A stretch of DNA of 10,717 nucleotides from assembly GCA_003451715.1 (NCBI GenBank), contig DMJN01000138.1, forward strand, positions 1 to 10,717, given 5' to 3'. The notes under the pieces were generated by a model. That model did no database searches and was not told where the DNA came from. It saw only the letters and a list, made by a program, of their open reading frames with translations. Origin of the DNA: Gammaproteobacteria bacterium. Lineage in GTDB: Bacteria; Pseudomonadota; Gammaproteobacteria; Pseudomonadales; Pseudohongiellaceae. Position 1 is the first letter of the stretch; each line of letters begins with the position of its first letter. Position numbers and translations under genes: made by a program. Below are positions 1 through 8,336 of this stretch, piece by piece.

Positions 1-402
1 CCAGGCATCGACGCCACTTAGTTTGCGGCGCAGGGGAGCCACCTTGCGGATCTCGCAGCATTGTTCATGACCGTCATCATAAAAGCTGTACAAGCCTTTG
101 CTTTTGATAAATATTTCAAGTTGCTCAGAATCAGGATAAAGCATCTCTATGGGCAGGTCATAGTGGCTTCGAATGCGCTCTATAAAACGATAGGTCTGGG
201 GGTGCAGGCGGCCCGTATCCAGGGTAAAAACCTGCAGTGGTAGAGCCAGTTTACTGGCCAATTCGATCAGCAGTACATCTTCGGCACCGCTGAAGGAGAT
301 GAGTGCGCCCGGCAGGCGCTCGAAGACTTGCTTGAGTATTTCCTTGGGCTGAAGATCCTGGAAGCTGTCATTAAGCTCCCCGATTGCTTTACTGCTTAGC
401 AT
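1..402 (-). CDS. cysH: Adenylyl-sulfate (APS) reductase CysH, Fe-S type, 3'-truncated by window edge
   Basis: This enzyme reduces adenylyl sulfate to sulfite and AMP with thioredoxin in assimilatory sulfate reduction, in the cytoplasm. The 134 visible residues show the PP-loop-like nucleotide site SFSGAEDV (36-43), LDTGRLHPQTY (61-71), the HEQCCEIRKV block with adjacent cysteines C115/C116, and KVAPLRRKLSG (120-130) ending in VDAW. By family knowledge the Cys-Cys pair belongs to the 4Fe-4S cluster of APS-using CysH; E. coli PAPS reductase lacks it. The second CXXC pair and the C-terminal catalytic cysteine would lie beyond position 1 and cannot be checked. The ATG at 402 has AGGAAA six bases upstream on the minus strand. 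The gene is divergent from thrH, the pair also seen in Pseudomonas. The open end is the window boundary, not a frameshift. Confidence 0.96.
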   Translation of the reverse strand, partial: MLSSKAIGELNDSFQDLQPKEILKQVFERLPGALISFSGAEDVLLIELASKLALPLQVFTLDTGRLHPQTYRFIERIRSHYDLPIEMLYPDSEQLEIFIKSKGLYSFYDDGHEQCCEIRKVAPLRRKLSGVDAW

Positions 403-430
403 GAAATTTCCTGTGAACTGAGTTCTTGCG

Positions 431-451
431 CTGGGTGTTCCATGGACCCAG
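431..451. repeat. Hairpin CTGGGT/ACCCAG in the cysH 5' leader
   Basis: CTGGGT (431-436) and ACCCAG (446-451) are perfect complements around a 9-base loop that contains the 8-bp palindrome TCCATGGA (438-445). It lies about 30 bases upstream of the cysH start, so it may be part of its 5' UTR or an operator. No regulator can be named from the sequence. Confidence 0.4.
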
Positions 452-532
452 GCACATTCTCGGTTATTTGATTCGGTGGGTAAAGCCACTGCCTGGGAAT
501 CAGCAGCCCCAACCGTGAAACCAGGAGATTGA

Positions 533-548
533 TGTTCCACGTGAAAAA
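533..548. promoter_or_regulatory. parS-like 16-mer (candidate ParB site)
   Basis: TGTTCCACGTGAAAAA matches the widely conserved chromosomal parS palindrome TGTTTCACGTGAAACA at 14 of 16 positions. The CACGTG core is intact; the mismatches are at positions 5 and 15. A C at position 5 also occurs in Pseudomonas-type parS sites. ParB binding would be expected near the origin and parAB genes, and none are in this window. This may therefore be a weak distal parS site, a site for another CACGTG-binding protein, or chance. Confidence 0.35.
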
Positions 549-566
549 GCTAATGATATTAACGAC

Positions 567-579
567 TTAGACTGTCTAA
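567..579. promoter_or_regulatory. 13-bp perfect palindrome, possible operator
   Basis: TTAGACTGTCTAA is a perfect dyad (TTAGAC-T-GTCTAA). It overlaps the -35 position of the candidate thrH promoter, where a dimeric repressor or activator would act. No regulator is recognised. Confidence 0.35.
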
Positions 580-595
580 AAGGGGCCTTTATACA
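568..595 (+). promoter_or_regulatory. Candidate sigma70 promoter for the thrH leader
   Basis: TAGACT (568-573, 4 of 6 to TTGACA) and TATACA (590-595, 4 of 6 to TATAAT) are 16 bases apart. Transcription would start near 602, leaving a leader of about 140 bases before thrH that contains an inverted repeat and a terminator-like hairpin. The match is weak and is supported mainly by what follows it. Confidence 0.3.
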
Positions 596-632
596 AGATA
601 TAGTTGATGAATGACAAAGTGTTGCTATATCT
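596..632 (+). repeat. Inverted repeat AGATATAG/CTATATCT in the thrH leader
   Basis: AGATATAG (596-603) and CTATATCT (625-632) are perfect 8-bp complements separated by 21 bases. The pair sits at the 5' end of the predicted thrH leader transcript. It is AT-rich, so the RNA stem would be only moderately stable. Confidence 0.4.
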
Positions 633-676
633 AGTAGAACCATTTCAAACAGGCGATGGATTTCCTGTTCCGACAC

Positions 677-719
677 GGGCGTATCTGCTAGATTGTCACG
701 CTTTTAGCAGCCCTTTTTT
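677..719 (+). terminator. Terminator-like hairpin immediately upstream of the thrH ribosome site
   Basis: CTGCTA (685-690) pairs with TAGCAG (705-710). GGG (677-679) can extend the stem by pairing with CCC (711-713) across a 5-base bulge, and six T residues (714-719) follow directly. This is the layout of an intrinsic terminator. It ends only five bases before the thrH AAGGAG (725-730), so it would act as an attenuator for thrH or end a separate ~115-base small RNA. An alternative pairing, GCGT (679-682) with ACGC (698-701), would compete with it. Confidence 0.45.
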
Positions 720-741
720 AAATCAAGGAGTCGTATCCATC

Positions 742-1359
742 ATGGAAATTGCCTGTCTGGACCTCGAAGGCGTACTGATACCGGAAATATGGATCGGCTT
801 CGCAGATAAAACCGGAATCGAAGAACTCAGAGCTACCACGCGTGATATTCCAGATTATGATGTGCTGATGCGGCAGCGTCTGGGTCTGTTAAAGGAACAC
901 CAGTTGGGTCTGCCGGATATACAGGAAGTTATCGCCTCGATGGCTCCAATGGAGGGAGCGAAGGAGTTCATAGGTTGGTTGAAAGAACGTTTTCAAGTTG
1001 TGATTCTGTCAGATACTTTCTATGAGTTCTCTCACCCGTTAATGCGCCAGTTGGATTTCCCCACATTGTTCTGCCATCGCCTTATCGCGGATGAGAGCGG
1101 GGCGATCGTGGACTACAAGCTGCGCCAGCAGGATCCAAAGCGACAATGTGTGAAAGCCTTCCATAGCTTGAATTTTCGGGTCATTGCCAGCGGTGACTCC
1201 TATAACGACACCACCATGCTGGCCGAGGCGGATGTGGGCATCTTGTTCAAGGCGCCTGTTAAGGTCATCGAGGAGTTTCCGCAGTTCCCGGCCGTGGAGT
1301 CCTACGACGAACTCAAACAGCAATTTTGCCAGGCTAGTAATCGGGAATTATCCATATAG
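742..1359 (+). CDS. thrH: ThrH, phosphoserine/homoserine phosphotransferase (HAD family)
   Basis: ThrH is a cytoplasmic HAD-superfamily enzyme. In Pseudomonas aeruginosa it dephosphorylates phosphoserine and can pass the phosphate to homoserine, feeding serine and threonine synthesis. HAD motifs are visible: LDLEGVL (6-12, nucleophile D7 with E9), ILSDTF (88-93, S90), the lysine region DPKRQ (131-135), and GDSYNDTTML (151-160, D152/D156). The start at 742 gives 205 residues, the P. aeruginosa length, beginning MEIACLDLEG as in that family, with AAGGAG 11 bases upstream. The frame stays open back to 604, but that 46-codon extension has no Shine-Dalgarno site, runs through the terminator-like hairpin and is not part of known ThrH, so I reject it. 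The gene is divergent from cysH. Confidence 0.96.
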   Translation: MEIACLDLEGVLIPEIWIGFADKTGIEELRATTRDIPDYDVLMRQRLGLLKEHQLGLPDIQEVIASMAPMEGAKEFIGWLKERFQVVILSDTFYEFSHPLMRQLDFPTLFCHRLIADESGAIVDYKLRQQDPKRQCVKAFHSLNFRVIASGDSYNDTTMLAEADVGILFKAPVKVIEEFPQFPAVESYDELKQQFCQASNRELSI

Positions 1360-1474
1360 AAAACATTAATTATATAGTATATCCATTTGATAAATAAGAG
1401 TATTTAAAATGTGATATACAACACAGTTCGAAGTCTGGCGGATTTGGAACTGTCTGCAACCCCCGGTGCGTGGG
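1360..1474. other. AT-rich gap between convergent thrH and roxA with one inverted repeat
   Basis: No gene is visible. The first 60 bases are strongly AT-rich. ACAGTTC (1423-1429) and GAACTGT (1447-1453) form a perfect 7-bp stem with a 17-base loop, a possible shared transcription end. Neither strand shows a T-run directly after the stem, so an intrinsic terminator is not convincingly supported. Confidence 0.35.
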
Positions 1475-4029
<2,555 letters not shown>

Positions 4030-4716
4030 CTAGACAGGCGCGATCAGCTTGCGTCTGATATCACCTGCAGTTGCGTATATTCTTTGCCGATAAAAAAGCA
4101 GTCGCCAACGGCGTCCACCGAGTTGGTACCACAGTACTGCCGATCGGATACCGGCCAGCAAGACACTACGGACCCTGTTAGCGACATTTTCATTCTTGAG
4201 GTTTTCAACCCTGCCCTGTACGTGAATACGATAGGACAGGGTGCTGATTGTATCTCGATAAAGCGACGCTAGCTGCTGAAAAATTTCATCCTGCTGGTAA
4301 AGTTCATCGCTGTCGGTTTCCCCAAGGGCGGCACTATCGACTTCCCGTAATGGCTGGATGTGTTGCAATCGCTCGCCTAATGATTTTTCCATGGCGTCGT
4401 TTCTCGCCAGGCGGTTACGCAGCGACAACATACCGAGGGTGTAACGAATCAATTCGGCATTTTCCCGTAATTTACTATTAGAGAATATGTCCTGCAGCGA
4501 CCGCAATCCGAGGCTTAAATCTGCTACGCTCGGATAGACTTCCTCGAAAGAGTCAGGATTAAGCACCAGTAAAGGGTTAATACAAGCGATCAGTTCTAAC
4601 TGGGGCGCACTACCCCTGAGCGCCAGCTTATGGGCTAATGCGGCACATTGAGCGACTGCAGCCAAGGCGATAATCTGGTATTCCCAACGGCTGAAATTAT
4701 CTGATGTACTGTTCAA
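4030..4716 (-). CDS. hflD: HflD, high-frequency-lysogenization protein homologue
   Basis: HflD is a small helical protein found next to mnmA and purB in gammaproteobacteria. In E. coli it is peripheral to the inner membrane and binds phage lambda CII; its normal cellular job is poorly defined. The 228-residue product has the family core: the N-terminal helix [16 protein letters not shown] (17-32), [11 protein letters not shown], the middle [16 protein letters not shown], and the diagnostic C-terminal run [26 protein letters not shown] and [14 protein letters not shown]. The start is TTG at 4716. It is well supported: GGAGGGG lies eight bases upstream and no nearer ATG or GTG fits the homology. 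The gene overlaps the end of mnmA by 20 bases, which suggests coupled translation. No membrane segment or signal peptide is apparent. Confidence 0.94.
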   Translation of the reverse strand: MNSTSDNFSRWEYQIIALAAVAQCAALAHKLALRGSAPQLELIACINPLLVLNPDSFEEVYPSVADLSLGLRSLQDIFSNSKLRENAELIRYTLGMLSLRNRLARNDAMEKSLGERLQHIQPLREVDSAALGETDSDELYQQDEIFQQLASLYRDTISTLSYRIHVQGRVENLKNENVANRVRSVLLAGIRSAVLWYQLGGRRWRLLFYRQRIYATAGDIRRKLIAPV

Positions 4717-5812
4717 TAATAGCCCCTCCGAGGCAGTGCTGATCCTGATAAAAGACGATGTATTGCCCCGGTGTCACTGCGCGTTGCGGCTCGTCAAAGC
4801 TCACCGCCACCTGCCCGTCGGGCATCTGAGTAACCGTACATGATTGGTCGGATTGGCGGTAGCGAATTTTAGCTCCGCAACTCAACGGAAGCTGTGGTGA
4901 ATCAATATTAATCCAGCGCGGCGCTGCCGCTACCAATTGACTGGAAAAGAGATCGCGGTTCTCGTTTCCCTGGCCAACTATCAGTACGTTTCGGTCGAGA
5001 TCTTTCGCCACTACATACCAGGCAGCTTCGGCGCGATCTTGAACACCACCAATGCCGAGACCCTGGCGTTGCCCATAGGTGTAATACATCAGACCGGCAT
5101 GTCTACCCAGGGTTTCGCCGTCATTACTCTCAATCTCGCCGGGTTGTGCCGGTAGATACCGCTCCAGAAAATCTTTAAATTTTCGTTCGCCGATAAAACA
5201 GATTCCGGTGCTATCCTTCTTGTCATGTGTGGTCAAGTGCAGGCCTGCTGCAATTTGTCTTACCTCACTTTTGTCCAATTCTCCTACCGGAAACAAAGTG
5301 TTATGCAAACAAGTTTCATTAACTTCGCAAAGAAAGTAACTCTGATCCTTGTTGTCGTCCCTGCCTTTCAATAAATGCGTGGCCGAGCCGGTCTCCTGTT
5401 TGCGAACGTAATGCCCAGTCGCAATAAAGTCTGCCCCTAAATTCTGGGCGTATTCCAGGAAGGCCTTGAATTTGATCTCTCGATTACACAGCACATCCGG
5501 ATTTGGAGTTCTACCGGATTTGTATTCGCTTAGAAAATGTTCAAATACCCTGTCCCAGTACTCGGTGGCAAAGTTGACAGTTCGTAGGTCGATCCCAAGG
5601 GAGTCACAAACCGATTGCGCATCCATCAAGTCTGTCATCGCCGTACAGTATTCGGTGCCATCATTCTCTTCCCAGTTTCGCATGAACAAGCCTTCCACCT
5701 GGTAGCCCTGTTGTTGCAGTAAATGGGCGGCTACTGAGGAATCGACTCCGCCAGACATGCCTACAATGACGCGAGTGGATGCAGGATCGTGCTGTGGAGG
5801 GTGATTATTCAT
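4697..5812 (-). CDS. mnmA: tRNA-specific 2-thiouridylase MnmA
   Basis: MnmA puts the 2-thio group on wobble uridine 34 of tRNA Lys, Glu and Gln, using ATP and sulfur passed down the IscS-Tus relay. The 371 residues follow the family closely. The PP-loop GMSGGVDSS spans 18-26; GLFMRNWEE (41-49) and [14 protein letters not shown] (102-115) follow, with D106 and catalytic C109; ATGHYVR (131-137) and NKDQSYFL (154-161) bind tRNA or ATP; the second catalytic cysteine is C205 in [13 protein letters not shown]. The C-terminal beta-barrel ends GGAIIEQ. D106/C109/C205 correspond to D99/C102/C199 of E. coli. The start ATG (5812) lies in a 4-base ATGA overlap with the nudJ stop and has no separate Shine-Dalgarno site, so translation is probably coupled to nudJ. 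Confidence 0.98.
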   Translation of the reverse strand: MNNHPPQHDPASTRVIVGMSGGVDSSVAAHLLQQQGYQVEGLFMRNWEENDGTEYCTAMTDLMDAQSVCDSLGIDLRTVNFATEYWDRVFEHFLSEYKSGRTPNPDVLCNREIKFKAFLEYAQNLGADFIATGHYVRKQETGSATHLLKGRDDNKDQSYFLCEVNETCLHNTLFPVGELDKSEVRQIAAGLHLTTHDKKDSTGICFIGERKFKDFLERYLPAQPGEIESNDGETLGRHAGLMYYTYGQRQGLGIGGVQDRAEAAWYVVAKDLDRNVLIVGQGNENRDLFSSQLVAAAPRWINIDSPQLPLSCGAKIRYRQSDQSCTVTQMPDGQVAVSFDEPQRAVTPGQYIVFYQDQHCLGGAIIEQYIR

Positions 5813-6258
5813 TGGGGCCAGTCTTTAATAAGATCCAGAGGATAGGTGATGCCTTGCTCATGATCGGTCAACACTTCCAACACCATGGGGTTGCGCAGGT
5901 CTGCCTCGAGAGCCTTCACTTCATCGAGCCGCATCCAGACTGCTTCCAGAATTGCTGAGTCGAGTTCGCGTTCAGGCTCCCTGCGAACGGGATCGGCGAT
6001 GAAACAGTGGCGTACATAACAGACTCCATTATGTGACGATGTGTGTTGGTAAACACCTAGAAATGCTGTGGCCCTGACTCGCCAGCCAGTTTCCTCGAGA
6101 GTTTCCCGTTCGGCAGCAGCTACCAGGGATTCGCCCAGTTCAAGATGACCCGCCGGCTGATTATAGACTTCTCGCCCATCGGCAATTTCTTTCACCATTA
6201 GAAACCGCCCGGCCTGTTGAACGACCGAGGCGACTGTAATGTGGGGTGCTTCATGCAT
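5809..6258 (-). CDS. nudJ: Nudix hydrolase, NudJ-like (phosphatase of HMP-PP / nucleotides)
   Basis: A NudJ-type Nudix hydrolase; E. coli NudJ dephosphorylates hydroxymethylpyrimidine diphosphate and nucleoside tri- and diphosphates. With the start at 6258 the product is 149 residues beginning [13 protein letters not shown], like E. coli NudJ. The Nudix box runs G37 to W59 (GHLELGES...RETLEETGW), with metal-binding glutamates E55 and E56. It is preceded by YNQPAGHLE and followed by a typical C-terminal YPLDLIKDW. An upstream in-frame TTG at 6285 would add nine residues. It has no Shine-Dalgarno site and lies at the predicted transcription start, so I prefer the ATG. This is the first gene of the operon, and its stop overlaps the mnmA start. 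The exact substrate cannot be read from sequence. Confidence 0.9.
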   Translation of the reverse strand: MHEAPHITVASVVQQAGRFLMVKEIADGREVYNQPAGHLELGESLVAAAERETLEETGWRVRATAFLGVYQHTSSHNGVCYVRHCFIADPVRREPERELDSAILEAVWMRLDEVKALEADLRNPMVLEVLTDHEQGITYPLDLIKDWPQ

Positions 6259-6285
6259 AGTTTGGCAAACCTTAAAAATCCGCAA

Positions 6286-6294
6286 TGCTATACT
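6286..6294 (+). promoter_or_regulatory. Candidate extended -10 promoter toward moaC
   Basis: TGCTATACT fits the extended -10 pattern TGnTATAAT with one mismatch. The only good -35, TTGGCA (6262-6267), is 21 bases away, so this would rely on the TG extension. It predicts a moaC leader of about 93 bases. A second option is TTTAGC (6344-6349) with GATAAT (6367-6372) at 17-base spacing, giving a leader of about 15 bases. Sequence alone does not decide between them. I see no Moco-RNA-like fold in the leader. Confidence 0.35.
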
Positions 6295-6314
6295 CTAAAA
6301 GCTCATCTGATCAA
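6287..6314 (-). promoter_or_regulatory. Candidate sigma70 promoter of the nudJ-mnmA-hflD-purB-roxA operon
   Basis: On the minus strand, TTGATC (6314-6309, 4 of 6) and TATAGC (6292-6287, 4 of 6) are 16 bases apart. Initiation near 6280 would give a 5' UTR of about 20 bases to the nudJ ATG at 6258. Its -10 shares the TATA core with a plus-strand -10 element. Confidence 0.45.
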
Positions 6315-6393
6315 TGTCCTATCTTCTATTACTAGGAACCCTCTTTAGCTTCACCGTCTAACAGGGGATAATGCCAGCCTAGGAATCAATGCC

Positions 6394-6879
6394 ATGAGTG
6401 AATTAAGCCACATCGATAGCCAGGGCAATGCCCAAATGGTTGACGTAGGTGACAAGCCTTCCAGTCAACGAATTGCCATCGCCCGGGGACAGGTCAAAAT
6501 GGCTGCCGACACCCTGCGACTGATAGCCAGCGGTGAGCACAAGAAGGGTGACGTGTTGAGCGTGGCGAAGCTTGCCGGCATACAGGCTGCCAAGCAGTGC
6601 TCCCAACTGATTCCGCTCTGCCATCCATTGATGCTGTCCTCGGTGGATGTGGATTTGCAACTCGACGAACAGGATTCCCTGGTTACAATTTCAGCACGTT
6701 GCAAAGTAAACGGCCCAACGGGTGTGGAGATGGAGGCGCTCACTGCCGTCTCTGTAGCTGCATTGACCATCTATGACATGTGCAAGGCGGTGGACAAGGA
6801 CATGCTTATCGAAGGCATTTGCCTGGTGGAGAAATCCGGAGGACGAAGTGGTCATTATCAGCGTCAGGACCAGGCATAA
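6394..6879 (+). CDS. moaC: Cyclic pyranopterin monophosphate synthase MoaC
   Basis: MoaC converts the MoaA product 3',8-cyclo-7,8-dihydro-GTP to cyclic pyranopterin monophosphate in molybdenum cofactor synthesis. The product is 161 residues, the E. coli length. Motifs appear in register with E. coli numbering: [14 protein letters not shown] (50-63, K51), LIPLCHPL (72-79, H77), [26 protein letters not shown] (107-132, with E112, D128, K131), and KSGGRSG (147-153). The ATG at 6394 has AGGA nine bases upstream (6381-6384). It is the first gene of a moaC-moaD-moaE run and is divergent from nudJ. moaA and moaB are not present here, so the radical-SAM first step must be encoded elsewhere. Confidence 0.97.
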   Translation: MSELSHIDSQGNAQMVDVGDKPSSQRIAIARGQVKMAADTLRLIASGEHKKGDVLSVAKLAGIQAAKQCSQLIPLCHPLMLSSVDVDLQLDEQDSLVTISARCKVNGPTGVEMEALTAVSVAALTIYDMCKAVDKDMLIEGICLVEKSGGRSGHYQRQDQA

Positions 6880-6905
6880 GCCGGCGGCTGGGCTATTCAT
6901 TTACT

Positions 6906-7160
6906 ATGCTAACAATTCATTACTTCGCCAGTATTCGTGAGGCGCTTGATACAGACAGCGAGCAGCTGGCGCTACCGGAGTCGGTATCGAGTATCGACGA
7001 CCTGATTGTGTATCTCGGTACAAACAACCCGGCATTCCAATCCTTATCCGGCGCAGAGAACAAAATGTTAATCGCGGTAAATCAAACAGTTGTAGATAAG
7101 AGCTACAGGCTATCCGAAAATGATGAAGTCGCATTCTTTCCACCCATGACTGGTGGCTAG
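6906..7160 (+). CDS. moaD: Molybdopterin synthase small (sulfur-carrier) subunit MoaD
   Basis: MoaD is the ubiquitin-fold sulfur carrier of molybdopterin synthase. Its C-terminal glycine is adenylated by MoeB, converted to a thiocarboxylate, and supplies the dithiolene sulfurs. The 84 residues start MLTIHYFASIREAL, the usual first strand and helix, and end DEVAFFPPMTGG with the essential terminal Gly-Gly (83-84). The start at 6906 gives the family length (about 81-85). The frame is open upstream into moaC, but an earlier start would add non-homologous residues. It begins 26 bases after the moaC stop with only a weak GGCGG/TGGGC ribosome site. moaE begins three bases after its stop, in line with the subunits being needed in equal amounts. 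Confidence 0.95.
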   Translation: MLTIHYFASIREALDTDSEQLALPESVSSIDDLIVYLGTNNPAFQSLSGAENKMLIAVNQTVVDKSYRLSENDEVAFFPPMTGG

Positions 7161-7163
7161 CAG

Positions 7164-7640
7164 ATGATTTCCATCCAAACCGAAGATTTTGATCCAGCTG
7201 AAGAGTACAGCCGTCTCAAAGCGACGGCGGCCGATGCCGGTGCTATTGTAATCTTCACCGGTCTTGTGCGAGAAGATCACGATCATCAGGATGCAGACGG
7301 CAGTCCCGTCAAATCACTGTATCTCGAGCACTATGCGGGTATGACCGAGAAGAGCCTGCAAAGCATTGTCGATGAAGCCCACACCAGATGGCGTTTGTTA
7401 GCAACGAGAGTCATTCATCGTGTTGGAGAACTCAAGCCGTCGGATCAGATCGTGCTGGTGGGTAGTGCCAGCGCACATCGACAGGATGCATTCGAGGCAG
7501 CGCAGTTTATTATGGATTTCCTGAAAAGCAAGGCGCCGTTCTGGAAAAAACAGACAACTGAGCAGGGTAGCGACTGGGTAGAGAGTAGGGATTCAGACGC
7601 CGAAGCCATCGAACGCTGGCAGAAATCCGTGGGTGATTAG
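7164..7640 (+). CDS. moaE: Molybdopterin synthase catalytic subunit MoaE
   Basis: MoaE is the large subunit of molybdopterin synthase. Two MoaE and two MoaD add two sulfurs to cyclic pyranopterin monophosphate. The 158-residue product shows AGAIVIFTGLVRE (25-37), LEHYAGMTEKSLQSIVDEA (54-72), the strand IHRVGEL (84-90), the SAHRQDAFEAAQFIMDFLK block (103-121), and the active-site APFWKK (124-129). K121 and K128 correspond to E. coli K119 and K126, which are needed for catalysis. An insertion of about five residues after VRED (HDHQDADG) sits in a loop that is shorter in E. coli. The ATG at 7164 follows the moaD stop by three bases. The gene converges on rluE with a 19-base gap and no clear terminator. 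Confidence 0.97.
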   Translation: MISIQTEDFDPAEEYSRLKATAADAGAIVIFTGLVREDHDHQDADGSPVKSLYLEHYAGMTEKSLQSIVDEAHTRWRLLATRVIHRVGELKPSDQIVLVGSASAHRQDAFEAAQFIMDFLKSKAPFWKKQTTEQGSDWVESRDSDAEAIERWQKSVGD

Positions 7641-7659
7641 AGCTTAATCCCCTGTCTGC

Positions 7660-8202
7660 TTAGAAGACCTCCTCAGACCGCCACTGTCCCGGTTCCAGGC
7701 TAGCTAACTGCCAGTGACCAATACTGATCCTCACCAGCCGTAATGTTGGAAAGCCTACGGCAGCCGTCATGCGTCGAACCTGGCGGTTCCTGCCTTCATG
7801 AATCGTCAGCTCTATCCAACTGGTGGCTATGTTTTGTCTTTTTCGGATCGGTGGATCACGTTGCCAGAGTTGTGGTGCATCGACTGGCTGAACTGCGGCA
7901 GGCCCAGTGATCCCGTCTCTCAATTCGACGCCTTTGGATAGCTGAAAAATTGCAGTATCGCTAATCTCGCCCTCTACCTGAGCGAGGTAGGTCTTGGCCG
8001 TTTTGAATTTGGGATCGGCAATCTGCTGTTGCAACTTTCCATCATCGGTAAGCAGCAGCAGGCCTTCGGAGTCTTTGTCAAGCCGGCCGGCGGCATAGAA
8101 TCCTTTGCAATCGATGTATTGAGCGAGAGTGCGCTGTCCGGATTCGCCAGTGAACTGGGAGAGCACACCGAATGGTTTGTTAAAGAGTAGTAGCTGCGAC
8201 AT
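7660..8202 (-). CDS. rluE: 23S rRNA pseudouridine synthase RluE
   Basis: RluE makes pseudouridine 2457 in 23S rRNA, close to the peptidyl-transferase region. The 180-residue product lacks an S4 domain, which separates it from RsuA, RluB and RluF. It begins LLLFNKPFGVLSQFTGESG (4-22), very like E. coli RluE. The catalytic aspartate is D42 in AAGRLDKDSEGLLLLTDDG (37-55). The family signatures PPIRKRQNIATSW and EGRNRQVRRMTAAVGFPTLRL follow, and the protein ends GHWQL..LEPGQWR. The start ATG has no good Shine-Dalgarno site, but the N-terminus matches homologues. Its stop faces the moaE stop. In E. coli rluE lies directly upstream of nudJ; here moaCDE separates them. Confidence 0.95.
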   Translation of the reverse strand: MSQLLLFNKPFGVLSQFTGESGQRTLAQYIDCKGFYAAGRLDKDSEGLLLLTDDGKLQQQIADPKFKTAKTYLAQVEGEISDTAIFQLSKGVELRDGITGPAAVQPVDAPQLWQRDPPIRKRQNIATSWIELTIHEGRNRQVRRMTAAVGFPTLRLVRISIGHWQLASLEPGQWRSEEVF

Positions 8203-8334
8203 CTGAAATGGCTAAGCTAAAGTGAGGCAAGGAAAATCTGGGCCGAGTAAAACCCTCACAGGCTTATGAATAGGATTATCCAATGATGTGGTGTCTTAGC
8301 GCGGCAAGGCTCTGACTATCTCAGTCAATCAGGC
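8203..8334. other. Gap between cspD and rluE
   Basis: No gene or clear promoter is visible in these 132 bases. It presumably holds the rluE 5' UTR. Confidence 0.4.
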
Positions 8335-8336
8335 CT
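8307..8336 (-). repeat. Stem-loop at the cspD 3' end
   Basis: AGGC (8307-8310) with GCCT (8333-8336), and TGACT (8313-8317) with AGTCA (8323-8327), form a nine-pair stem interrupted by an internal loop, starting inside the cspD stop codon. No T-run follows on the minus strand, so it is at best a weak terminator or an mRNA 3'-end structure. Confidence 0.3.

Noticed and set aside
485..529. Cobalamin-riboswitch-like words GCCACTG, GGGAA and CCAGGAG in the right order upstream of thrH.
   Set aside because: The GCAACTGT core and the 3' ACCTGCC half of the B12 box are missing, the spacing is too short, and neither flanking gene has a B12 link.
604..741. 46-codon in-frame N-terminal extension of ThrH from ATG 604.
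   Set aside because: No Shine-Dalgarno site, no match to the known ThrH N-terminus, and it runs through the hairpin and T-run. The ATG at 742 has AAGGAG and gives the exact family length.
1426..1455. tRNA-like GTTCGAA string between thrH and roxA.
   Set aside because: No acceptor stem, D arm or anticodon arm can be drawn and the upstream sequence is AT-rich. The string is better explained by the ACAGTTC/GAACTGT repeat.
6780..6905. Upstream start that would extend MoaD by 42 residues inside moaC.
   Set aside because: The added residues are moaC read in another frame. MoaD from 6906 has the family length and N-terminus.
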